Source: a virus. From it: 64,000 nucleotides of DNA. Where the stretch lies: IMG/VR virus record IMGVR_UViG_3300037882_003336, positions 1 through 64,000 of that record. One strand, given 5' to 3'. Positions 15,049 through 24,400 of the stretch are shown in pieces. The notes under the pieces were generated by a model that saw only the letters and a program-made list of their open reading frames with translations, ran no database searches and was not told the DNA's origin. Position 1 is the first letter of the stretch; every line of letters starts with the position of its first letter. The translations under genes and the position numbers were made by a program.

Positions 15049-15683
15049 AGGTTGTTCAGTAGATCCTTGAAGGTCTTGTTGTCGGTTTTGGAGTTCATGG
15101 GCGCTGGCCCATCAGCTGGTGCGGGTTCGCCACCCCCTTCGGGTGCGGGTTCGCCTTCTGGTGCGGGTTCGCCTTCTGGTGCAGGAGATTCCTCGCCTTC
15201 CGGTGGTGCTTCCCCATCAACAACTGGCTCTTCCTTGGTTTCATCTGAAATGTTGCTGGATACTTGGGTCAGGCCATCACGGAGGGTATCCGCATAATCT
15301 TTGAGTTCCGTGCCGTCGGGGTGCGTGCTGAACAGGCCGTCGAGTGCGTCCACCAAGTTGGTGATGGCGACCTTCAACTGCCCTTCGTCCTTTTGTGCCT
15401 TGAGATCTGCCTCAGCACCCTCAAGACGACCAATGACACCCGACAAGAAAAGACGTTCTGGAGAGTCAGGTGGGAGACCTGCGACGGCGTTGTTTTGTGT
15501 CCGGAAGTATTCCAGAGCTGGGGACAGCACGTCAAGCGCTGGTTTGGTGTCCGCCGATTCGGAAAGCCCACGAACACGCTTTTCTTCCTCTTCTTGCTCC
15601 TTTTGGCGACGGCGGCGGGTCGCAATCAGGTATTGCTGAGCGCGGAACGGGTCCCGAAAAGGAATAGGTGGGCTTTTGATCAT
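15045..15683 (-). CDS. Acidic prohead-core-like protein with PAPEGE repeats
   Basis: 212 residues. After a basic N-terminus (ATRRRRQKEQEEEEKRVRG) comes LSE at 40-42 before Ser, a gp21-type site. Residues 60-150 are helical; residues ~155-195 are a low-complexity stretch of PAPEGE units, coded by an 18-base DNA repeat near 15130-15185 (ggtgcgggttcgccttct). It ends SKTDNKTFKDLLNNL, a helix. Composition (acidic, Pro/Glu-rich, protease site) fits a scaffold or internal core component. It overlaps both neighbours by 4 bases. Confidence 0.6.
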   Translation of the reverse strand: MIKSPPIPFRDPFRAQQYLIATRRRRQKEQEEEEKRVRGLSESADTKPALDVLSPALEYFRTQNNAVAGLPPDSPERLFLSGVIGRLEGAEADLKAQKDEGQLKVAITNLVDALDGLFSTHPDGTELKDYADTLRDGLTQVSSNISDETKEEPVVDGEAPPEGEESPAPEGEPAPEGEPAPEGGGEPAPADGPAPMNSKTDNKTFKDLLNNL

Positions 15684-16093
15684 GAACGCGAGGTGGCGGA
15701 TGGGAGAGCGGCGAAATTCTGATCCGACACGTGCCCCTTGAGGATGAAGCGTCCGGCGTTGGACACCGCAGACCGGGCAATGCGAATCGTGTTGTGAGTA
15801 GCTGGCAGACGGAATTCCAGCATGTAAAACCCACCTGGGGCAATGGTCACGTTTAGTTCGTGATTGACGCTGTTGGTTGGGGTCGAGAAGAACCCCGGAA
15901 TCCGCTGTGCGTAGGTGAAATCGAGCTTTACCGTGGTGTCCTGCGGATTGTAGACGCGGAGAGCGATTTGCACGGACCGGTTGGCCAAACCGTCCGCCCG
16001 ACCACGAGCTTGGGTGGGGATGAAGTAAATGTAGAGTCCGTCACCCACTTCGCGAGCTTCAGCTTGGTCTTCAAGTCGGATCATTGGAACCAT
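15680..16093 (-). CDS. Beta-rich virion protein candidate
   Basis: 137 residues (MVPMIRLEDQAEAREVGDGL ...). Successive strands such as LYIYFIPTQARG, VQIALRVYNPQDTTVKLDF and GGFYMLEFRLPATH suggest a beta-sandwich with no enzyme motif. It lies between head genes and the fibre genes. The sequence TAGCTA lies five bases before its ATG. A collar, stopper or fibre-attachment role would fit the context; this is inference. Confidence 0.6.
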   Translation of the reverse strand: MVPMIRLEDQAEAREVGDGLYIYFIPTQARGRADGLANRSVQIALRVYNPQDTTVKLDFTYAQRIPGFFSTPTNSVNHELNVTIAPGGFYMLEFRLPATHNTIRIARSAVSNAGRFILKGHVSDQNFAALPSATSRS

Positions 16094-16098
16094 GTCGA

Positions 16099-16104
16099 TA
16101 GCTA
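16099..16104 (-). promoter_or_regulatory. TAGCTA element five bases before an ATG
   Basis: TAGCTA, five bases, ATG at 16093. The spacing is that of the -10 boxes in the leaderless promoters, but there is no TTGACA upstream. If real, it would be a -35-independent (late or middle) promoter. The same arrangement occurs at 61710. Confidence 0.35.
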
Positions 16105-16108
16105 GTAA

Positions 16109-18016
16109 CTAGATTCCCCACTTAGCGGCGGCGCGAGCAAAGAGATCTTCCAAGGTAGCCGCTGATAGCGCCACTCCCCAAATTGCCACCTCTCCCATGT
16201 GGCCTTCGAAACCACTCCCGATCGAAAAAGTGCCAGATCCGGACGCCATGTTGTCGGAAAATGTCCCAGTAGCCACCGAAACCCCGTCCTGATAAACCAC
16301 CAAGTCGTTCCCGTTCCTCACCAAAAACCACACGGTCCACGTGGTGACATCGGCGATTGTATCGGTGACCCTACCACCACTCGCCACGTCACCACAATCC
16401 ACGTTCAGATCACCGGCAACGTACGGATAAAAGTTGAATTCTTCCACCCCGTTGTCAAACGAGTAGATTACACCAGCGCCCGCGTCCCGTTTTGCCACCA
16501 CCATGGCAGTAAAGTTGGTGGTAACTGCCCAAGTGCCGACGTTTTGGGATGCCAAATTCAGAATATCGGTTCCACCGAAGTATAAAGCACTAAGGCCATT
16601 CCGTTCGGCAACCTGCAGGGTGGGGCGGTCACCAACGGTGGGTTGGGTTGGAGATCTGGAGTTGCCGGAAAGATCGGTCCACGTTTCCACGGTGCTACCA
16701 TCGGAGCCGGTCAGCACAGATGCGTCCAACCACAATTCCAGCCCAACTGTGGCGGTCAACGCCAGAGGACCAACGTTGCAGAACAGCCCCATTTGGATGT
16801 CACCAGACGCGATAGACGCCGACGGGATTTTGGCCGACCCCTTTCCCGTATAGGCTCCACTGAACACGAACAGGTTGTTAGTCTCCGGGTGGGTCACCAC
16901 CTCACCAATTGGCAAATAAGAACCAGCGTTCCCGATGTTCGGAATCAGCGGGGAGCCATCTTGTATCACCACCGGATTCAGGGTGAGCGGTTTAGTAGTG
17001 CTTCTGGTCGCCGCTCGCTTACCGTACAGGTTGAACCCCACCATGTCGGTTTCCAGGTTCACATCCTCAAAGACCGGAATATCGAACCTTGCTAGTCCAC
17101 CGAGAGGACCACGAGCCGCTTTCACATCGAGCGGGGATGAAAGAGCGTCTACGAGAGTTGAAGCCCCAGATCCAACAGCTGTCCACCCGTCTGCTGTTTC
17201 GTTGGAAATCGCCACCCTTTCCCCATATGGTCTCCCAGCTGGAAATGCGGCATCATCGAACAGCACGTTGTCAATTTGATTAGCCGCATAAGCGTTGGTG
17301 GCGTTGTCGAATATGGGCGGACCGAAGTAGATGTACGGAGCGGACGCTAGTACGGTGGTAGCAACCGTGTTCTGCCCGGTGTAAGAAGCGGACTGCGCGA
17401 TGCCGTCCACCGATGCCTCTATGAGCCCGGTAGCCGCATCGAGTTTCACGTGCACCTTCAGGAAGTGCCACGTAAACGTGGTAACGTTAGTGATTGTGAT
17501 GGTGGCAACCTCTGTCGCCACGTTTCTGATCGACAGCACCACTGTCCAAAGCGGAGCCGCATAGGTGGTAGACTGAGCACGGATCGATACATCACCCCAT
17601 TTGAAGATTTGTGCGTAATCGGCGGTAGGCTCGTACGAAGAGGCCAGGTCGGAAGTAGGGAGACCAAACCTCATGTCCATCGTCATCCATACTTCCCCGC
17701 CTATTCCGAATACGCTTCTCACCATTGCCAGCTGTTGAGCCTTGGCGGTTACCCAGGATGCCCTGGTCGGGCTGGAGCCAGAGGTGTATGGGGACGCCCC
17801 CGCTGCCCCATAGCAACTGCTTTTAGGGCTCCTCCCACCCCTGAATACAGTGCTTGTAGAATTTGGGTGGCTGGGCGGGCCGGTAGATGCAGTGGCCGTT
17901 GCTACACCGTTGTTGTGATATACACCGATCGGTTTCAACCACGAAGCCCACGTGGTCGGAGCAGTAGTGTTGGCGTCCGTAGAGACGTCAAAGTCGATGA
18001 ACAGTTTTACAGCCAT
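16109..18016 (-). CDS. Fibre adhesin 1 with C-terminal LamG-like domain
   Basis: 635 residues. The N-terminal ~280 residues (start MAVKLFIDFDVSTD, then WASWLKPIGVYHNNGVATAT) match the two following genes and look like a jelly-roll sandwich. A shared middle segment follows (NLETDMVGFNLYGKRAATRS). Residues ~425-632 are a LamG/concanavalin-A-like domain: LWLDASVLTGSDGSTVETWT, DLSGNSRSPTQ, RNGLSALYFGG, and the ending AAAKWGI. LamG-like domains bind sugars or surface proteins. With its paralogs it likely forms the receptor-binding or decoration part of the virion. A gap of only 4 bases separates it from the next gene. Confidence 0.8.
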   Translation of the reverse strand: MAVKLFIDFDVSTDANTTAPTTWASWLKPIGVYHNNGVATATASTGPPSHPNSTSTVFRGGRSPKSSCYGAAGASPYTSGSSPTRASWVTAKAQQLAMVRSVFGIGGEVWMTMDMRFGLPTSDLASSYEPTADYAQIFKWGDVSIRAQSTTYAAPLWTVVLSIRNVATEVATITITNVTTFTWHFLKVHVKLDAATGLIEASVDGIAQSASYTGQNTVATTVLASAPYIYFGPPIFDNATNAYAANQIDNVLFDDAAFPAGRPYGERVAISNETADGWTAVGSGASTLVDALSSPLDVKAARGPLGGLARFDIPVFEDVNLETDMVGFNLYGKRAATRSTTKPLTLNPVVIQDGSPLIPNIGNAGSYLPIGEVVTHPETNNLFVFSGAYTGKGSAKIPSASIASGDIQMGLFCNVGPLALTATVGLELWLDASVLTGSDGSTVETWTDLSGNSRSPTQPTVGDRPTLQVAERNGLSALYFGGTDILNLASQNVGTWAVTTNFTAMVVAKRDAGAGVIYSFDNGVEEFNFYPYVAGDLNVDCGDVASGGRVTDTIADVTTWTVWFLVRNGNDLVVYQDGVSVATGTFSDNMASGSGTFSIGSGFEGHMGEVAIWGVALSAATLEDLFARAAAKWGI

Positions 18017-18020
18017 CCCC

Positions 18021-19298
18021 TTAAAAGTTTTGCGCCTCCACGTAGAGTTTCCAAGTGAGCATCTCGGTGTGTGTAAAACGAGTGTTCCCGGTTTTGTTGA
18101 ACATACCGCCCTGCATGATTACAGCGGTGGAGTTGGGTGGCACGTGTGTCGGGACACCAAGCGGAAGTATGACGCTTCGAAGTGCCTCTGATGGGTAAAA
18201 CACAGATGCCATTTCCATGCCGACCGCCAATTTTTTGGCCTGCACCGCATCTCGGTTACAAACTCTTACATGGAATGTTGCACCGATCACTTCGCTTTCC
18301 AGACTGACATTCGCCGGAACGGTAATGGTAAAGTTGGCGAGCGAACCACCGCCAAGGCTCCTGATCGCTTTGGCATCAGTGCCGCTGGATACTGCGTCGG
18401 TCAGCGTGGTGGCACCGGTACCGTAGGCACCCCATCCGGTATTGGTGCTATCTGCCGAGATAGTTCCCCGTTGAGCGCTGATGCGACCCGTTGGAAATGA
18501 ATCGTTGTCGATGTATACGTTGTCTATGAGCCCCACGTAAGCGTTGGTGCCATTGTCGTAAACTGGTGGGCTGAACGAAATGTAAACAGCACTACCCAAC
18601 GCGATTGTTCCGACCGTGTTTTGGTTGGTGTAACTGGCGTGTCCGTACCCGTCAACCGTCACATTGAAAGCCCCCGTGGTAACATCCAGTTTAGCGTGAA
18701 TGCGGACGTGATGCCAACTCCCCTGAACGACTTCTGGGAAAGAGACAGTGGCGACCTCGGCAGCACCATTATAAAGCGAAACGACGTGCGTGATGACTGC
18801 AGACGCGTAGTCAAGCTGTTTGCACCTTAGCGAAAGGTCACCCCATATGAACAATTGCTCCCAGTCGGCAGATGGGCTGTATGAACTGGAGAGCGACGAA
18901 TTATGGGTGACGAACGCATGACGGAAATCGAACGTCATGAAGATTTCATTGGTGATCTGTGGATAAACAGACCTGACGAGACTCAGCTGAAAACCCTTAG
19001 CGGCGGCAAACGCAGTCCTGGTGGTGCTGGTTGCTGCGCCGTACCCAGATTGGTGTTGACTTGGAATACCCCCGAAATACGGGCCGTAGGCGGCGGAGTT
19101 GGTGGCAACTCCAGGTGCTAGGACTTGTACGCTGTTCCCTTGCGGTACGTTTGGGGGACTTATCGCGGGGTCCAGTGTGGCAGCCCCATTATTGTGGTAC
19201 ATGCCAAGAGGCATAGACACTTCAGCCCAGTTATTGGAGAAGGTCGGAGCCACCCCGGATTTCATCCAGTCAAAATCAACGAATAATACTCCAGCCAT
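18021..19298 (-). CDS. Fibre adhesin 2, paralog lacking the LamG domain
   Basis: 425 residues. Starts MAGVLFVDFDWMKSG and shares with its neighbours the WAEVSMPLGMYHNNGAATLD block, the SYTNQNTVGTIALGSAVYIS block and the SLESEVIGATFHVRVCNRD segment. The LamG cassette present in genes 16109 and 19298 is missing, so this is the minimal form of the family. It starts one base into the stop of the upstream gene. Function: virion adhesin, by family resemblance and context. Confidence 0.75.
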   Translation of the reverse strand: MAGVLFVDFDWMKSGVAPTFSNNWAEVSMPLGMYHNNGAATLDPAISPPNVPQGNSVQVLAPGVATNSAAYGPYFGGIPSQHQSGYGAATSTTRTAFAAAKGFQLSLVRSVYPQITNEIFMTFDFRHAFVTHNSSLSSSYSPSADWEQLFIWGDLSLRCKQLDYASAVITHVVSLYNGAAEVATVSFPEVVQGSWHHVRIHAKLDVTTGAFNVTVDGYGHASYTNQNTVGTIALGSAVYISFSPPVYDNGTNAYVGLIDNVYIDNDSFPTGRISAQRGTISADSTNTGWGAYGTGATTLTDAVSSGTDAKAIRSLGGGSLANFTITVPANVSLESEVIGATFHVRVCNRDAVQAKKLAVGMEMASVFYPSEALRSVILPLGVPTHVPPNSTAVIMQGGMFNKTGNTRFTHTEMLTWKLYVEAQNF

Positions 19299-21460
19299 TA
19301 GGTTGAGGTCAGTTTGAGTTTAAGATTTGCAATCTCGGAGTATAGATAAGGATTACTAGACCCGTCTAGGTAAACGCTATCAAAAATATCGGCACCAGCC
19401 AGAGCAATGGTTGGTGTATCGTCCAGTGGGAGATTGGTGGCTCCCATGATTGCACCCTGGGTTTCCACACCAGCCTTATCAATGCCAACGGCCAACTTCC
19501 TCGACGTGATTGGGTCACGGTTCGCTGCCTTGATCGCGTAAAGGTTAAACCCGAGCAGGTCAGCATGAATGTTTCCAATACCTGTCGGAACGTTACCAAC
19601 GGGGGTTTGAAAAGGCATCGAACAGGTAGAACCAGCAGGACCGAACAGTGTCTTATTGTTTGCTCCAGTTTGTGGAATGTTGGTGTAGTTGGCACCGTTC
19701 GCACCGATCTGCCATTTCCTCATTAGATAGGACATCACTCGCCCCCGGTCTGTCTCCGTGGTCGTGCTGTAGATGATTACTTCATGGACCCTTGCGTACA
19801 TGAAGGACGTATGGATGGCACCACTAACCCACCTCCCACCGAATAGGATGCCAGGGGTGGAGGTAGTGACCGAACCCTCACTATATTGTCCACCACCCTG
19901 GGAACTTAGCGTGGAGTGGTTACGGGAAACGTAGGACTGAGTGGCACTATTCCTACGGTCCATGAAGATGTAAGGACCACCCATCAAGACGCTACCATTT
20001 GATGGGGAGGCAGTCGCGCTGTTGACTTGGGTTTGTGTGATCTGCGATGCAAAGTTATTATAGTAAGCAACACGTGTCAGGGTGTCGTAGTCGTTCCCGG
20101 TACTACCAGGACCAACACCCAATGCAATGCCACCGTATCGACCACCCGTCAGGACACTCCCAAGGTCCTCCCAAACAATGAAGACGGTGCGAAGTGAAAG
20201 GTTGACAGTGAACAACGAGTTTGCCATCCAGTCATTACTGCCGTCAAACAGCATTGCACGCTTTCCGTTGAGCACGTTGGTCTTCAGGAATGGTTGTGCT
20301 CCACCGGTTGCCTGGGTGAGATGGTACCCGTTTCCGGATTTATCCTCCCATCTCGCCACTGGAGACCCATCAGTGGTGACGTTGGACCCACCTGAGGTGG
20401 CATCGAAAAGTGTGGTGGTATCGTTGGCATCCCACCACCCAACCATCCCGGAAATAGACGTGGGTGTGAAGCTTGATGCCACATACGGTATGCCTGACAC
20501 GGAGGTTGAGTGCAAGCCCCATTCACCACCTGACACCACTGACGGCATGTTGGGGTCCAGCCTAGCTCGGTAGGCGATTGGGCGACCGACCGGGAAGGAC
20601 CCCGTTGAGAATGTCACGTTGTCAAGTGTTCCAGAACAATGCAGTGTAGTTCCGTTGTCGATGGCGGGCGGGGAGAAGTAAATGAAAGTAGCGGTGGCGA
20701 GACTGATCGACGAGACTGTGTTTTGATTGGTGTAGGTGATGCCCATGTCCACCCCGTTGATGGAAACAGCAATGGAGCCAGTGGTCGCATCGAGCTTGGC
20801 ATGTACCCGGATAAAGTTCCACGCGAGGCTTTTGACACCAGCAGTTGATATGGTGGCGACTTCCGTTCCAGCGTTCCTTACCGAGTACACAACGGTGCTG
20901 GAATCGGAGTTTGCGTCATAGGTGGTGCTCTTAACCCGAATCGCTACATCACCCCACCTGAACATTTGAAGCGAATCGTCACTAGACTCGTAGGAAGAAT
21001 TGAATGACGCGCCAGTAGCAAAACCGCCTAAGTTACGGTCGGCGAAAAACTGAAAGTCGGCAGTGTAGAACACCTCGTCTGTGATGCTGTATACAGACCG
21101 TTTCAGGGCTAGCTGCATCGCCTTAGCGGCCAGGAATGTGGCTCTGGTTTGAGAGGTTCCAGAGGTATACGCTGCCGTGCTGGTGGTGTTGCTGGTTCTA
21201 GCGGTCTGGCACCGTCCATACGCGCCGCTTCCAATCAGAGCTTCTGATGAAGTGCCACGACCGACCGACTCCCAAAGTGCCGAGATGCTGTTGGAACCAT
21301 TTGGTGGGCTGACAACTTGAGACTCAGTCGCCACCCCGTTGGCGTGGAATACACCGGGGGGTTTAAGCCAGTTAGCCCAGGGGTTGTTGAACTGTATGCC
21401 GCCGTTGGTCGAAGCCGACCCAGTCGGAATGTCAAAGTCTAAAAGAATCTTCAGTGGCAT
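19298..21460 (-). CDS. Fibre adhesin 3 with internal LamG-like domain
   Basis: 720 residues. Starts MPLKILLDFDIPTGS; residues 25-300 share the WANWLKPPGVFHANGVATES sandwich with genes 16109 and 18021. A LamG domain is inserted at ~338-585 (GMVGWWDANDTTTLFDATS, WEDKSGNGYHLTQATGG, NGKRAMLFDGSNDWM, ending MRKWQIGANG). The shared NIHADLLGFNLYAIKAANRD segment then resumes. So the cassette sits in the middle here but at the end in gene 16109. Virion adhesin by context. Confidence 0.8.
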   Translation of the reverse strand: MPLKILLDFDIPTGSASTNGGIQFNNPWANWLKPPGVFHANGVATESQVVSPPNGSNSISALWESVGRGTSSEALIGSGAYGRCQTARTSNTTSTAAYTSGTSQTRATFLAAKAMQLALKRSVYSITDEVFYTADFQFFADRNLGGFATGASFNSSYESSDDSLQMFRWGDVAIRVKSTTYDANSDSSTVVYSVRNAGTEVATISTAGVKSLAWNFIRVHAKLDATTGSIAVSINGVDMGITYTNQNTVSSISLATATFIYFSPPAIDNGTTLHCSGTLDNVTFSTGSFPVGRPIAYRARLDPNMPSVVSGGEWGLHSTSVSGIPYVASSFTPTSISGMVGWWDANDTTTLFDATSGGSNVTTDGSPVARWEDKSGNGYHLTQATGGAQPFLKTNVLNGKRAMLFDGSNDWMANSLFTVNLSLRTVFIVWEDLGSVLTGGRYGGIALGVGPGSTGNDYDTLTRVAYYNNFASQITQTQVNSATASPSNGSVLMGGPYIFMDRRNSATQSYVSRNHSTLSSQGGGQYSEGSVTTSTPGILFGGRWVSGAIHTSFMYARVHEVIIYSTTTETDRGRVMSYLMRKWQIGANGANYTNIPQTGANNKTLFGPAGSTCSMPFQTPVGNVPTGIGNIHADLLGFNLYAIKAANRDPITSRKLAVGIDKAGVETQGAIMGATNLPLDDTPTIALAGADIFDSVYLDGSSNPYLYSEIANLKLKLTST

Positions 21461-21467
21461 ATTAAAC

Positions 21468-24400
21468 CTATGTGATAGCCCATCTGTTCATGAGCGCGGA
21501 AATCATCCGGGTGCGAGTGGTGTGGCTGTGCGCGGTGTTGAAGATGATGATATCCCCGATGTAGCCTGAGAAGTTGCCAGAAACACCCGCAGACGACGCG
21601 TCGGTGCCAACCCAGAAGGTGCTGGTTCCCGCTGCCATGGCGGTGCTATTGGCAGCGGAGTTGTTGAGGACATGATTCCTGAAGAGCGACAGCATCTCCC
21701 CGTCGCTGCACACCGTAAACACCTGCCATCCTGACTGAAGTGGGGTAGTGGTGGTGAGTCGTCCACCACTACCGGTATTTCCGAAGTCGGCGTAGGTGAC
21801 TGATCCAGTGTAGTATGGGTAGAGTGAAACTTGTCTCGAAGCCGCATTGAAGACAGCCGCTGGGCCATTATGCAAGGCGGTCTTGCTGAAGACAAAATAA
21901 GCGGTATATCGGTCGGTGACTCCCCACGTGGTGAACAAATCCTGAGACGAGATAGCAAGGAAGCACTTAGACACTCCCTTCCACTGCACCGCGTTGAGCC
22001 CATTCTGTACCGAAGTGCGAAGGCTTGGTGCGATTTCGCTGTACAAGTTCAGGTGGGTAGCGTGTCTGGCATTCCCGGAAACATCCGTCCAGGTGGTGAG
22101 CGCGGTATCATCAGATCCAGACAGTGCTGGTCCGTCAAGGTTCAGGACTGGCGCAGTGATACTGGCTATCACGGTAGCAAGAGATTCAGTGGACGGTACC
22201 GGATAAGTCTCGTCGAGAATGATAACGGGCTGGAAACCCTCCAGGGAAAGCGTGTCGTCGACGGCATTCTGAGCGCCAATAACCGTCCCGAGTGCCTGAA
22301 CAGCTATTGATTCCTCAGAGTCTTCGGATGCTGCGATCACCGTTCCCAGCGCCTGCACCGCGATGCTGGACTCACGTAGGGTCTCTACGATCGGCACAAA
22401 GGACATCGCGTCGACCTGGAGGCCGTATTGGATATCTTCGACAATTGGAACGAACGCCAGCGCGTCAACTTGGAGACCACGCATTGCCCACTTGGACTTA
22501 GCATACAAAGAAAGGAGATTTATCTCGGTATCCGTCAGAACCCGATTCCAAGTAGCCACTTCGCCTATCCTCCCTCTCCAGGTATTACCAGAATAGTCAC
22601 CGAACAAGGCCAGCGCGTTCCCTGAGGCATCTGGCACCCACGCGTTGGAACCAGACCCCGCGTAGGTCATGGTCGACAACACCCCATCAACGTAAACCTT
22701 GGCTCCTGTAGTACCATCATCCCAGTTGCCGCCACCGTATATCAGGACCACGTGATACCATCTTCCAGCGGTTAGGATGGTGGTGGACTCCGCTCTCAAG
22801 TCGTTCAGAGAGGCAATCAACTTACCAGTGCTCAGGTGGCCAATCCTAATATTCTTGGTGTTTCCGGCAACTCCGAATCCAAATCCGTAGTAAAAATTGG
22901 CTGGACCGTCAGTCGACATTAGTATCGAAATTGTGAATCCAGTGGACGGCAGTATTGTGTTGCTGAGACCGGTGGCGGCAATTCGGGTGTCGTCCGGAGC
23001 ATATCCGGCAAGCGTGTAGTCAAAAACACCGTAGCTAGCTGCTGGTTGTAGGCTACCAGTGCCTTGTGCCAAGTTTACCCCGTTCCCGGATCGGTCCGCC
23101 AGGGTTGCATACGCCGCTTGGATCGGCTCTTGCCTGAAGTCATACCACGTGGTGAGGCCACTAGTCACTGGGATGGCATCAGGAACCGCCTCACGCAGTT
23201 CGATGCCCCATTTGTTGGCCAGGAACACCTCAAGCGCTTCGGATTCCTCGTCTGGAACCGCACGAGAGATCAACATGACCTCCGCCAAGTCACCCGCGAA
23301 GAATGAGGACGACCCTCCGATGTAGAAGGTGCCGGTGGTGGCGGCGTTGCCATGTCCAGAGATCGTGGACACCTGGACCACGCCGTTAACGCGTACCGTT
23401 GAGACCCCCGCCTCGCGAGTTATCGTGACGATGTTCCAACCACCGTGATGTGGGGTCGAGAAACCAGTCATCCCGTTCCCGACGGTATTCGCACCACGGG
23501 TCGAACTCATGTAGTGAACCGAACCCGCCTGCGTAGAATCGTAGATGCTGCCGTATATTCCGACATACCACCCGTTGGTGCCGTCATAAGTGCCGAGAAT
23601 CCGTCCGTTTTGGTTGACGGTGAACCTGAACACCAGCACGATTGTCTGATCGCTCGTCAGGTCGAAGTCGTTGGTGGCAAGCGACAACACGTCATTGGAG
23701 CCATCGAACCTCACCACCGTCCGCCCATTGTAGGTGGCGTTGGAGACGACGATTGGCTGATTGAGGCCAGTTCCCTGAGTGAGAGTGGCCGATGCCACGG
23801 TGTCAACCCAGCTGGAAATGGCGGTGCCGTTGGCGGTCGCGCTGAAGGATGCGTGGGCGTCCCAGTGACCCTCAAGGTCCAGGATGTCGGCGATACGGAA
23901 TTCGTAATCGCCAGGACCAGCCAGTTCCCAGTCCGCCTGAGACCGATCTGGAGCACCCATGGTCAGCGGCTGAGCCAGATCATAGACGGCGTCGACGACT
24001 CTCCAATCCGCCTGAGAGCGCTCTGCGTATTCGAGTTCTGGTTCGTATTCGGCACCAAGCACCCCCCAGTCTGCCAGCACCCGCTCAGTCTTGGTGTCGA
24101 CGGTCGAGAAGAAGGCCAGATACTCACCGACCTGTGACCTCCACCCCGCCATTGCATGCTCCAAGACGGCTTTTTCAAGGTACTGTTCACCGAACGCCCC
24201 ACCCCGCAGTGCCCACTTGATGCGAAGTTCCTCAATGGTCGCGATCGTCTCGGCAGTGTTGGTGCCACGGTCGTAGAATCTGACTTCACCGATGTGACCA
24301 CCAATCCCGTACCCGATTGATATGTTGGTGAGATAAGACCCGGTGATGGGGGCGCTGAGCGTTCCGGAGTCAACAATTTCCCCGTTGATCCAGAATTCGT

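Noticed and set aside
22950-23060. TAGCTA inside the giant fibre gene as promoter
   Set aside because: No start codon at the right distance; the palindrome occurs by chance in coding sequence.
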